Positions 1 to 10,935 of a stretch of DNA of 64,000 nt are shown here, in pieces. Within the stretch, counting starts at the first letter, position 1. Each line of letters opens with the position of its first letter. The position numbers and the translations under genes are program-made. The notes beneath the pieces are model-generated. The model worked only from the letters and a program-made list of their open reading frames with translations. It searched no databases and was not told where the DNA came from. Origin of the DNA: Cichorium intybus (Eukaryota; Streptophyta; Magnoliopsida; Asterales; Asteraceae); NCBI GenBank assembly GCA_023525715.1, contig CM042017.1, positions 75,471,666 to 75,535,665 on the forward strand. The letters run 5' to 3'.

Positions 1-1560
1 CATTACTCATTGGATAACCGCTCTAATCATCATAACCAATAGTAAAAAAATATATTGTTAGTATTATAGTTTCATATCTATTAGAGCAACTAGCAACTCG
101 AATGAAGTTTCAAATAAATTGTCTTCCAACTATAACAAGTAAATCGTATAAGAATTTGAAATAAATTTAATTATCAAAAAAATAAATATATCTTGCAAGT
201 TGCAACTATTTCACTTTTTCTCCATCATGACCAAGATTCATTTCAGCATCATTTATTTTGTCACCTTCGCATCAATATCTTCAACCACATGTGTTTCAAT
301 TTCCTCATCTGCTACTTGAATTTCTGCATTCATAGTGAATGATCTGTAACACATATATACACAAGAAATGAGATATTTTTTTCAAAGCTACTAAACATCA
401 AATGGCAAAGCTGTTAAACAGAGTCTAATTTCTATTCTTTTCCTAAGAATTGGAATATGAAACATTGATTGTTCTTCTTTATTTTCTGTGAACTATTTTA
501 TAGGCTTAACTAGGTTCTTCTCATGGTATAATATGCATTCTGTAGAGTAGAATTAAAGAAGAGAAAAATATAATAATTCCTATTATTTTCTTACCAATTG
601 CAATATGTAACACTAAGATTTCATGTGTATTTTTTTTTTTCTGTGAACTAAGGATTTTACTTTTTAGCATAAAAATGAAAATTCAAAATAATAATTGATG
701 TCAATTTTGAAGAAGACGGGATGTAATATGATAATTAGAAATCAAAAAAACAATCACTACCAATTCGATTTTACTACCTAAAAAGGGGAGGGGAGAAGAA
801 GATTACTGCCCACTTTGATTTCATTACTACGTAAACATGATTAAGAAGTTATCAACAATTTATAAAATATATTCGGTTGAAAGTCTTTAAGTTGTCGCTA
901 GCTATTTTTGTCTACGTCAATAGCACAACATATAAAAGAGGTACCACTTGCAGTATTATCGTTGGAAACTATGTTACAGGAGAGTTTAAATTCATTTAAA
1001 AGATACTATTAAGGACCATTCAACTACGGCTGTCAAGACTTGGGTTTTATATGATCGGTATAATTGACGTATGCAATTCAATTAATTATCTATTGAGATG
1101 GATGAAATCGAACCAGTGTATTAGTAACTTAATAACTTACCTGATGCAATTCAATTAAAAATCAAGATAAAGATGCAAAATTTAAAGAAGAAAACTTGGA
1201 GAATTAAAAATCGGATGCGTGTAATTCTACCTGGAACAAGATGAGGGAAATCGCATAGGAACTTTAAGAATACGAACCTGGATAAATCGAAGAATTAGAT
1301 GATACAGATAAAACCCTCGGAGATGGTATTAGCGTTGAGGAAAATCTATCGATGGAAGATGATCGTGCGCGAGGACGAGCTGTTCGATCGAAGGTGATCG
1401 TGGAGGATGATCAGGAAGACACGATAGTCTTGGAACAAAATTGTGAGAATTGAGTTTTGCGTCCAAATGAAATTGGGAAGGGCGATGATCTTTTACGCGT
1501 AAAAGGAATAAAACGACGTCGCGAGGAAGGTTCTGTACCTAAAGTTATATACACAACAGC
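1..1560. other. Unassigned AT-rich sequence
   Basis: No recognisable gene or repeat was found. A short acidic open frame on + runs about 1286-1453, with an internal ATG at 1352 that would give 33 residues rich in Asp and Glu. On the minus strand 1260-1540 resembles a 5' leader. Neither has a family match that I know, so no gene is called. Confidence 0.3.
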
Positions 1561-1574
1561 CGTATATTCTTTTT

Positions 1575-1579
<5 letters not shown>

Positions 1580-1660
<81 letters not shown>
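1580..1660. repeat. (TA)n microsatellite
   Basis: About 80 bp of pure alternating A and T. It directly precedes a MULE exon fragment, exactly as the tract at 12165-12242 precedes the homologous exon there, so tract and exon were probably duplicated together. Confidence 0.95.
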
Positions 1661-1664
<4 letters not shown>

Positions 1665-1769
1665 TAGGCAGACAACATTCACACAAATAATGCACATCAC
1701 GAAGGCGATAATGAAAATAGTTACTTCATTAATGACACATCAGTATTTGAAACGAACATGGTATGAAGA
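1661..1769 (+). pseudogene. MULE first-exon fragment (duplicate of 12243-12350)
   Basis: About 107 bp are nearly identical to the first exon of the MULE pseudogene at 12243-12350, sharing the encoded string SYFINDTSVFETNMV in one copy and its equivalent in the other. The match stops at the GTATGAAG that forms the putative exon-1 splice donor in the 12.3 kb copy. Beyond it the sequence changes at once to the reverse-transcriptase relic on -, with GAAG shared by both partners as microhomology. It is a non-functional fragment. Confidence 0.75.
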
Positions 1770-1976
1770 TCCATCTATACCCCAATGGTTTCACATCTCT
1801 AGTTGTGAGGTTAATAGGTCCAAAAACCTTTCTCTTATTAAGAGAAGTTAGTTTAGCTTGCATAGCTTCTTTCCATTTGACCCAGTCATGTCTTCTTTGA
1901 CAATCCATGACAGATTGTGGTTCAAGATCATCATCCATAATATCACATGCAACGGAATAAGAAAACATGTCACTTA
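1770..1976 (-). pseudogene. Tork-like copia reverse transcriptase, 5' part (relic)
   Basis: Read on -, this encodes the start of a Ty1/copia reverse-transcriptase domain: DLEPQSV, then DWVKWKEAMQAKL, and KPLGYRWIF at the end. This is the usual segment upstream of the ARLVAKG motif. It breaks off at 1769 against the MULE fragment, so the catalytic YVDD part is absent. Its upstream continuation is at 10252-11272, on the far side of the copia inserted at 1977-10246. Joining the two across the ACTTA duplication keeps one reading frame, which shows they were one copy. Confidence 0.8.
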
Positions 1977-3187
1977 TGTTGGATTAGGTGTCTAAGCCAT
2001 GACTAATAATTATTATTTATCTAATTAATAGTAGCATAGTCCATTTGGGTTGCCCTCATAGCAGGAGTTTTGGTAGAAAGTTCAGTAGAGAGAAAGATTG
2101 ATTTATTATGTGATTAATAAGTCAATAGAAATTAAATAAATAGTTTATTGATATATTAAAGTGATAATATATTAATTAGAAACTATATTAATTAATTAGA
2201 AATTAATATGGAATTAATTGGAATTAATTTGGTGATTAATTTAATTAATTAAATGTGCAGGGACTAAAACTGTAATTATTCAATAGTTGAGTAACTGGTA
2301 GTCTGAGTGAGTGAGGTAACCAGCGAATTCTGTATATGGATATATAGATTTCTATCTATATAAATCAAGGTTCCAAATGGCGTGAGGCGTGACGTGGCGG
2401 CAATGTCAAGCCTCAAGTTTTACGAGCCTTGGCGAGCCATGGCGTTTTTCAAGGCGTGATATAAGGCGGCAATTTTATATGAATGTATAATTATATTATA
2501 TGTAAGTATAGATTTATAACAAACATATCAAGTTTTTAGAAGTGTTTTATCAATACCTAACAACAAAAAGTTAACAAAAACTCAAATATTTTATGTCCAA
2601 TCAAGAAAATGCAAGAAAAATAAGAAAAAACAGGGCACAAATAGTAAAAACTCGCGCCATAACGCGCCATGGCTCGCCTTTTCTCGCGCCACGCCTAGCA
2701 ACGCCGCCATGAGTGTTTTCTGGACGGCGGAGTCGCGCCTCACGCCATGGCACGCCTTGACGCGCGCCATGGCGCGCCTTTTAGAACACTGATATAAATA
2801 AGGGATAAATATGTTTTATTAAGATAAATGTTTATCTTAATTTGAATTCAAAAAAAGGTTTATCTCTAAGGTTTATCTGGTTATCTGCTGAAGGCTATAA
2901 ATAAGGAGCCTTATACCCTCATTATTCTGCGCCAACTTTGACCTAATCTCTCTGGAAATTTTCGAGCCCCTCCTGCTCCCTGGGTTTGATCTCATTTGAG
3001 GCAGGACACTTGTGCTGCTTTGCTTTCAAGAAATCCTAAAAGGTTAGTTTTTCTGATTTTATTCTTTTAGTTATTTTCTTGTGGCCTTTAGGAATTTATT
3101 ATATGTTCAATTAGAATAAAACATAGATCCTTATAGGTTGCATGTGAACTTAGGTTTTTAGTTCATAGATTTGCATAAAACCCTTCA
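1977..3187 (+). repeat. 5' LTR of copia 1 (with nested TIR element)
   Basis: The LTR is 1211 bp against 777 bp for its partner at 9470-10246. Subtracting the 426 bp nested element and its 8-bp target duplication gives exactly 777, so the two LTRs are otherwise the same length. They differ at scattered single bases. The probable TATA and transcribed start lie near 2880-2960 (TATAAATAAGG region). The LTR ends in TTGCATAAAACCCTTCA. Confidence 0.93.
2366..2791. mobile_element. GC-rich short TIR element, hAT-like, inside the LTR
   Basis: The 426 bp element is flanked by the 8-bp duplication ATATAAAT (2358-2365 and 2792-2799). The empty site is visible in the 3' LTR, where the same bases occur once. 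The ends CAAGGTTC and GAACACTG are imperfect inverted repeats, followed by GC-rich stretches full of GGCG and CGCGCCATGG around an AT-rich centre. It has no coding capacity. The 8-bp duplication suggests the hAT superfamily, but the family is not identified. Confidence 0.85.
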
Positions 3188-3188
3188 G

Positions 3189-3199
3189 TGGTATAGAGC
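3189..3199 (+). other. Primer-binding site of copia 1 (mutated)
   Basis: TGGTATAGAGC follows the 5' LTR by one base. It matches the initiator tRNA-Met complement TGGTATCAGAGC with one base missing, so first-strand priming is probably impaired. Confidence 0.8.
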
Positions 3200-3899
3200 T
3201 TTTGTTTGTTTTCTTATTGAATTGTTGTAATAGTTTTTCCTAAAATTTAGGGTTTATTGTTTCTAAACCCTAATTGAAGCCAATCGATTTTAGGGTTAGG
3301 GTTTTTTGAAACCCTAGCCCCTCCCCCTTATGATTTTCGAAAATATGCTAGGGTTTTAGAAGGTTTTCTATTTTTGGTAACTTTGATTATTTAATAATTG
3401 GATAACCTTAAACCCATTATTTGATTTTCGATCATTAGGGGGTTTAAGATAGGTTTAAATTAATTTGATTAATTTATGATACTTATCTTCATTTAATTAA
3501 TTTAATTAATTGTTTAATTAAAAGATAATTAAAGGTTTAATTTAATTTTTAATTTAATAGTTTAAATTCTCGAAAAATTAAAAGATAAACCATAAATATT
3601 TTAAAAGTTTAAAATATCTAAATCTAATTAATTTAATTAATTGTTTAATTAAAGGATAATTAAAGATTTAATTTAATTTAAATTTAATAGCCTTAAATTT
3701 CGAAAAATTAAAGGATAAATCTAGGAATATTTTAAATGTCTAAAATATCAAAATTTAATTAATTGTTTAATTAAAAGACAATTTAAAGGTTTAATTTAAT
3801 TTTAAATTTAATAGTTTAAATTCCAATAAATTAAAAGATAAACCAAAAACATTTTAAAAGGTTTAAAATTCATCTTATATATATTATAATTAAAGGTTG

Positions 3900-4023
<124 letters not shown>

Positions 4024-4302
4024 ATTTAATGGTTAGTCAAATCAATAGTAGACCTCATTCACGAAGCTGATCTATAAAGTGGGTATAAGGATATTGCCTA
4101 TAAAATAGTGGTCTAATGGGTGTCCACTCTCACCCACCGCTCGCCTGATCAGTGGAGGGTCGTTAGCCGAACGGGTTTGATAGGACCGCCTAATCTCATT
4201 AAAAGTATAATGATATTATTCAAAGTACTGGAACAGCTTAATAAAACCCAAATCTAGTTACTTTAGGAAAAATGTGTATTGGTGCTAATCCATGAAATTG
4301 CA

Positions 4303-4459
4303 CATTGCACTTTATGAAACGTTGGTGGAGCATGTGTGGTTTACCGGCACACCAATAGGGGTTCATAAAGAGTTGCAATGGGTTTCTCGGGTATTATCAT
4401 TGTTGATGGAGCGTGTGTGGTTTACCGGCACATCAATTAGAGATGATAATTAACCTGAG
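4303..4459 (+). promoter_or_regulatory. Tandem conserved-core hairpins (leader hairpin 1, two copies)
   Basis: Copy a: CATTGCA (4303-4309), TTTATGAA (4311-4318) and TTGGTG (4322-4327) pair with CACCAA (4350-4355), TTCATAAA (4362-4369) and TGCAATG (4374-4380). Copy b: CTCGGGT (4386-4392), ATTATCAT (4393-4400) and TTGATG (4403-4408) pair with CATCAA (4431-4436), ATGATAAT (4443-4450) and ACCTGAG (4453-4459). Both share the loop GTGTGGTTTACCGGCA, while the arms are unrelated in sequence. TTGGTG/CACCAA against TTGATG/CATCAA is a compensated base-pair change. Confidence 0.75.
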
Positions 4460-4765
4460 AGTACCAAGCTAATTTGCATGGTTATTCACATCCAGTTTGT
4501 GATCCTCGACATCCCAGTCACAAATAGTGGAGCACATCCGAGATTAAACATGCCATTGAAAAGTTCAATGAATCTCAACAGATCTAGGAATTTCATAAGA
4601 TGAAATTGATAAGTGTTTATCTACCTTAATGACCATTATGTTGTGATTACGACATCCCTCTTCACACCATAGTTGGGGTATTTTGGATCCTAGCCTTATT
4701 AAATAACATATTGGGTAATTATTTAAAAGGATCAATTAAACTAATAAATTCTGTTTCTTTTATAG

Positions 4766-5689
4766 ATGTCAAGTGTCAATTCTCCTCCTCCTTCACCCAT
4801 TTCTGAAAGCATCACAATGCACCTACCAAATATGGAAAGGCTGACTGGCCTCAAATGTAAGGAATGGCTTCGCAATTGGAGACTGGTTCTCGTCATTGCT
4901 GGCAAGCTACATCTCACCGAGTATCCGATCTCGGTCCCACCGGAACAAGTCATCATAAAAGGTTCTTATGATAAGAATAACTCCTTAGTTGATGAATCCG
5001 AAAAGATTTGTGACCTCATGCTATTGACCATTGACCCCGAGTTCCGCAAGGATTTTGAATCCTTGGGGCCATATGAGTTAATGCAGCTGGTTGAGGAAAG
5101 GTTCCAAAAACCAGTTGAAGAGGAACGAGCTAGGATCTTCAAAAGACTTGCAGAGTTCAAGCTAAAGGAAGGAAGTAGCATCAATTTGCATGTTCTTCAG
5201 ATTGAAGCGTACATACGCGAATTGTATAAACTTGGTTATTCCATGAGTCAGGAGAAGAGTGTTAACATTCTACTCGTTTCGCTGACTAGTGAGTACGACC
5301 TGTTCATTCAGACGTATAGAAAGGAAGACCAGAAAAAGACCTTCATGGAAATGCGTCCACTGTTGACTTTATACGAGTCACTCTTGGACAGGCATAGCTC
5401 CAATGGCTCAGCTACTTCTGGATTAAGCCCAGTGATGAGACGTAATAAGAAACGGTCGAGATCGTCTGGATATGTCTCAAACTGGGAATCCACCAAATCG
5501 GATACAGTCAAGGAAAGATTGGAAGACGCTCCAAATCTTTTGAAAGCTCAGGTATATCTAAAAACCTCAAAACTTCTGTTCCAAGATTTCTTGATACATA
5601 ATGTGATAGTCACATTTTGGTTTGTATGCAGGGAATCAAGAAGGCACGGGACTCTGGCGCATAGGAGCACATTTGGATTGGATCTCTAG
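4766..5689 (+). CDS. Copia gag (UBN2-type) with out-of-frame protease remnant
   Basis: A 307-codon open frame. Residues from about 25 to 220 match the plant copia gag (UBN2, retrotransposon gag) fold: KEWLRNWRLVL near the start, LGPYELMQLVEERF and KLKEGSSINLHVLQ in the middle, then LVSLTSEYDLFIQTY. This protein would form the cytoplasmic virus-like particle. No CCHC zinc knuckle is present, and after about residue 265 the frame leaves the gag sense. In another frame of 5560-5690 one reads a decayed protease (FLDT, then SGA.EHIWIGS). The ATG lies in the context ATAGATGTCA, also seen at the gag start of copia 2 (15682). Gag is open, but whether it is expressed is unknown. Confidence 0.85.
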   Translation: MSSVNSPPPSPISESITMHLPNMERLTGLKCKEWLRNWRLVLVIAGKLHLTEYPISVPPEQVIIKGSYDKNNSLVDESEKICDLMLLTIDPEFRKDFESLGPYELMQLVEERFQKPVEEERARIFKRLAEFKLKEGSSINLHVLQIEAYIRELYKLGYSMSQEKSVNILLVSLTSEYDLFIQTYRKEDQKKTFMEMRPLLTLYESLLDRHSSNGSATSGLSPVMRRNKKRSRSSGYVSNWESTKSDTVKERLEDAPNLLKAQVYLKTSKLLFQDFLIHNVIVTFWFVCRESRRHGTLAHRSTFGLDL

Positions 5690-5962
5690 CTCGTGCATTT
5701 TTGAAATTTAGATAGATATTAAAATATTGTTATTAGGCTTTAGATGTGTTTTGACATTGTCTATCATATATCACATTGTTCAAGGATTTTTGTTTTTAAT
5801 AAAATTGTCAATTTTCTTTTAACACCTGTTGTCTGAAATTGTCCTTGAAAAGTTATATGAATTTGTTGAATGTATGATTAATAATAACTTGAATGTTGAT
5901 GCATCCAAAGTGTTTGGATTCAAGAATTGTGTCATTTATGATTGTTAATACAAATATTAGAA

Positions 5963-6212
5963 GAATCAATTCAACCAAAGGTCCAGTTGGACAGGACTTT
6001 GGAATCATTTGACTTAGAGTCACTTGATAAATTGAGTTCTTAATGTGTCAAGAAATGAATCAACCAAAGGTCCAGTTGGACAGGACTTTGGAATCATCTG
6101 ATTTAGAGTCAGATGATGATTAAGTTCTTTATAAAGAACATGTGGCAAGAAACGAATCACCTAAAGATCCAGAGGATAGGATTTGCGAATCAGTTGACTC
6201 AGAGTCAACTGA
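5963..6212 (+). repeat. Tandem triplication within copia 1 pol relic
   Basis: Three imperfect copies, about 94-97 bp apart, start GAATCAA(T/C) at about 5963, 6057 and 6154. Each carries a version of GGTCCAGTTGGACAGGACTT and GAATCATYTGAYTTAGAGTC, the stretch coding LESFDLESDD in intact relatives. Confidence 0.8.
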
Positions 6213-9200
6213 ATATTGTAAGTCTTGAACAAAGTTAACAAAGTTATAAGTTTACATAAATATGTAAAAGACATTGAGATTAAGAGCAACAGACACACCT
6301 GTTGCTGTGTATTGCTCGAATCTTGATATAGAACACAATTGTTTGTACTTCATGATATTTATCATTCAGTATGACGAATATGACTTCGCTTATCGGGATA
6401 AGCGATTGAATTGAAACCTTGAACAGTTCAAGGACTTCAAAGGAAGTACAAGTTCCACAGAACCTGAGCATAATATAAACTGAGAAAAATGTTTCACAGT
6501 TCATTTTCTTCCAAGAACATTAATAGTTATAATGTGCCTTAGGGAATATAATGGAGCATTGGTCGAAACAGTTCGATCCTCGATGTATGAGATACATTGT
6601 CAATTAGTTTCCAATAAGTTGAATACTACACCAGTCAGTCCATATAAACCATATTCCGACCACGTCCTAGATTGAGTAGGTCTTGCAGACACTGTCTAAA
6701 ATGTAAAGCTGGGATTATCCCACTTTTACATAGAAAGTCCAGGGTCTTGCAGTGTTCATCCGAACCTCATGACTAGTCTGAACATGATCGGCATTGTCAT
6801 TGGCTATCCCACTATAACTGTAAAAGAAGAGCTCTTTTAGAAAGAACTCATGGTCTAAGGAAACAGTGGGAGTTGGGACAGTCCTGAATGAGTTTAGGAT
6901 TAGCCAAATGAAAGAACCTTTAGTCATCAATAGGCTTGGAGCAGAAATTATTTTTCTGTTTCACAACTGAAATAATCTTCTCTTGACCAGTAGTATTGAT
7001 CACCATCATAATTAGTTATGATCGGGGTGACATACCGATTGGTGATAAAACATTATAGTTGGTACGGATTTACAATCCGACTACTTGGAAGCATTGGTGA
7101 GCCCGGTTGCTGCCAAACAAGGGAACCTTAGGGCGAGACACAGTCTATGTAAAAATTTGATTGGTTTTACACCTGGTCTAACAACCAGTGGGAGTAATTG
7201 AATCATCAAAAGAAAGCAGCATAGATAGAAATGTACTTGCAGAACATCTGGTTGAGTGAGTCGATACTCAGAGTCAAGCAATTGATTCCGAGAGAAGCAC
7301 TCTCAATAGAAGATGAAATCCGAGAGGATTCTGCATGGCATAGTGTGAGTCATTAGTGGAGCGTGTGTGGTTTACCGACACACTAATAAGGACTCACATA
7401 GAGCATGCCATTACAAAAGGTACATGGCCCCGGGTTTCGTCCCATGGGCATCTCGCAAGAAAGGATATTCAGATTCTAAAAAATATGCCAAAGGATTGGA
7501 TTTTTGAGAAAGGACTGAAAGATTTCCATTAAGATGTCAGAAAGGTTTGAATTCTCAAAATATGCCATAAGTCCTGGATTTTGTAAATAGTCCATAATCG
7601 TGTCAAAGCCAGTGGGAGTGTCACTGTTATCTACTATCTCCATATGGGGGTTACATACTGTTTCTAGGAAACGTCTCTTTTCATTACGAAGTGTAATGAC
7701 TTGGTGTTAAGAGACGAATCGCTATGAAAGACTTAATAGAAATACGGCATACTTAGGTGGTTGTAAACATCTATGAGATAGATCCAGACTCTGCCAAGAT
7801 GATCTTGATGAGATTCAAGATGCATAGACCCAGGAAAGGGTTTTCCTATCATTGCAAAGTGTGATGATTTGGCATGAAAGAAATAAAGAAGGTGCAATAT
7901 ACTCACGTAGTTCACAGAAATCTATTGGATAGATGAAATCGCCAGCATAGACCTAGCCATTATAAGCATGATCTTGATAAGATTCAAGATGCATGAGAAG
8001 AGTCTCCGAAAGGAAACGGTCTTTCGAAAAACATGACACAAGGATTATAAATAATCTTTGGATTCCTAAAGGGTTTGGAATAAGATTAGATCGGGTTCCA
8101 CGAGTTTCTTTCATCGATCAGAACGTCATGAAAATATCCTGATGACTTGATTCAGGATATTATATGGCTGGGAATACAGAACGGATTGTTTTGAACTCAA
8201 GTGAGAATTCATTAAGAAATGATTTGGGTGAAAGTGATAGTGTTAATTTGAAAGTTTTTTCAAAGTGGTAATTTTTAACGTCAGGACATGATGTTAAAGG
8301 ACTTCATGGGTAAAGAATCTCGTTGGTATTCTGATAGAGCGCGTGTGGTTCACCGACACATCATAACACCTCGAAATAGTCTTAGGGTGCAGTCAAGTAG
8401 ACTAAATTCCCCAGAACCATAGGAAGTCACAGTACACATTACCAGAATGGAGTTAGGAGAGAAATTGACAGGATAACATATTGAGATGTTATTGGATGAG
8501 CATCCGATTGGATCATCTGCAATAAAGTGTATAAGTATAAGATACTTTGGAAACATAGAAAGAGTGTAAGGTTCATAAAGACATAGCTATAAAATTAGAA
8601 TTGAAAGTTTTAAAGAAATCTTGAAACCGATAATAGTTTATGACAAGATCCGACTTGGTGATTACCTTGTGGAGACTTGGTAATAAGCGGGAGTAGCTGC
8701 TAGTCAGATCTTTATGTTTCGCTTTCGCATGTTTACTTCCTGAATAATTTAATTATTCAGAAAGGTCCACAGTCACTCATACTTTGGGAAGTAAGTATTG
8801 AATCAAGACTGTCATGAATAGATTTGTAGACTTTCTAAGGAGTTAGACATTGCAATAGGATTGCTACAACATTCATGAGTACTTAGAAATAGAGATTTGA
8901 GTATTGGATAAACCCACGCTCAACAGATTGCTTCATGGATTATATCACAAGCAATGTTTGAGACGATAATATCTTATGATCGTGAAGCGGAGAGATATGA
9001 GTTACAATTTACAAGGCAGTTGTTCATTTATAATACCAAAACGTATCGGTAACTCGATGTTATAAAACGTTTTGTTATGAATGATTTGACTGGTAAAAGA
9101 TATAAGCATATGAGTCGAAGCTTATTCGTTCCTTGAACCAACCGGGAAACAGATATCTATAGGCCTCTTGATGATTTTGAAGTTGACTAAAGTGCTGGCC

Positions 9201-9458
9201 AGCCTGGACTGAATTAATGTGTTCAATTAGAAGTCCTAAACTCATAAGCAGAATCGAAAATCGGGAAACAGAGTATCGGACAGAGATTGATCTCAATCCA
9301 TGTCTCGTGTCTGAAAATATCTTGTTGGACGGAGGATAATATGATCACTTATCTATGGACAGAACTGACTAGGTCAGAGTTCGGCAGCAGTTTCTAGGAA
9401 GCTACAGTTTGCTGATTAGTTAGAGGATAAATTAGTAATTATAGTCATAGACTTATCC

Positions 9459-9469
9459 AAGTGGGAGAC
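9459..9469 (+). other. Polypurine tract of copia 1
   Basis: AAGTGGGAGAC immediately precedes the 3' LTR. It is the usual plus-strand primer position for copia elements. The equivalent in copia 3 reads AAGTGGGATAC (other strand, 52821-52831). Confidence 0.8.
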
Positions 9470-10246
9470 TGTTGGATTAGGTGTCTAAGCCATGACTAAT
9501 AATTAGTATTTATCTAATTAATAGTAGCATAGTTCATTTGGGTTGTCCTCATAGCAGGAGTTCTGGTAGAAAGTTTAGTAGAGAGAAAGATTGATTTATT
9601 ATGTGATTAATAAATCAATAAAAATTAAATAAATAGTTTATTGATATATTAAAGTGATAATATATTAATTAGAAACTATATTAATTAATTAGAAATTAAT
9701 ATGGAATTAATTGGAATTAATTTGGTGATTAATTTAATTAATTAAAGGTGCAGGGACTAAAACTGTAATTATTCAATAGTTGAGTAAGTGGCAGTCTGAG
9801 TGAGTGAGGTAACCAGCGAATTCTATATATGGATATATAGATTTCGATCTATATAAATAAGGGATAAATATGTTTTATTAAGATAAATGTTTATCTTAAT
9901 TTGAATTCAAAAAAAGGTTTATCTCTAAGGTTTATCTGGTTATCTGCTGAAGGCTATAAATAAGGAGCCTTATACCCTCATTATTCTGCGCCAACTTTGA
10001 CCTAATCTCTCTGGAAATTTTCGAGCCCCTCCTGCTCCCTGGGTGTGATCTCATTTGAGGAAGGACACTTGTGCTGCTTTGCTTTCAAGAAATCCTAAAA
10101 GGTTAGTTTTTCTGATTTTATTCTTTTAGTTATTTTCTTGTGGCCTTTAGGAATTTATTATATGTTCAATTAGAAGAAAACATAGATCCTTATAGGTTTC
10201 ATGTGAACTTAGGTTTTTAGTTCATAGATTTGCATAAAACCCTTCA
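9470..10246 (+). repeat. 3' LTR of copia 1
   Basis: 777 bp, TGTTGGATT...CCCTTCA. It is nearly identical to the 5' LTR apart from the nested element there, and holds the single uninterrupted ATATAAAT that proves the empty site. It is followed by the target duplication ACTTA (10247-10251). Confidence 0.95.
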
Positions 10247-10251
10247 ACTTA

Positions 10252-10867
10252 TATCATCAATTTTATTTCGGTCGCATAGTATATTTGTATGACCATAATT
10301 TATTATAGTCTCTTTGTCCATATCATTTATTTCCTTTCCTTGGGAACTTTTGATATTTTATGTTTCTTCATGAATAGTTCTTCATGATAAAGTGAGTTTT
10401 TGGCTCCTCTTCGTTTTTCATGATTTTTATCCTTAGAACCAAAAGGTCTTCCACGGTTCAGGCATGCTTTAGATTCTTGAGTGACTCTATCACTAGATGG
10501 TTTATCTGGAATTTCAATTCGAGCTGAAGCATTAACAGCTGGTATGTTTGACTTAGTTACCCTATTTATATCAGTAAATGCATTAGGTAATTGATTTGCC
10601 ATTTCTTGAAAATGCATTATCTTTTGAACTTATGCTTCACATTGTTTCGTGTAAGGATAAAGATATGACAATGAAGGTTCATGTCATGAAACATCCTTCT
10701 CTTGGATTTTCTTTTCTCCCCCTAACTACCATATTTGATTCAACAATATGTATGTATGTATAATGTAACCCAGAACTAGCATTGGTAGTTTCTCTAGTAT
10801 ACGGTTCTTACCTGTAATAAACATATATTTCTTATTGTCTATGGTCATAGATTGATTGTCATATCCG

Positions 10868-10935
<68 letters not shown>

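Larger units (their letters stand above)
5690..9469 (+). pseudogene. Decayed copia pol and 3' untranslated segment
   Basis: No long frame remains. Recognisable scraps in order are: GAG-pre-integrase strings such as LESFDLESDD (about 6000-6120), an integrase/post-integrase region (6700-6930) and decayed reverse transcriptase near 7080-7320. The same bases align by eye with the better-preserved scraps at 17521-17690 and 19153-19440 in copia 2. From about 8690 to 9469 it matches the untranslated segment after pol in copia 3 (52833-53629 reversed). Two hairpin cores normally found in the leader also occur here, at 7335-7411 and 8321-8370. It encodes nothing functional. Confidence 0.7.
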
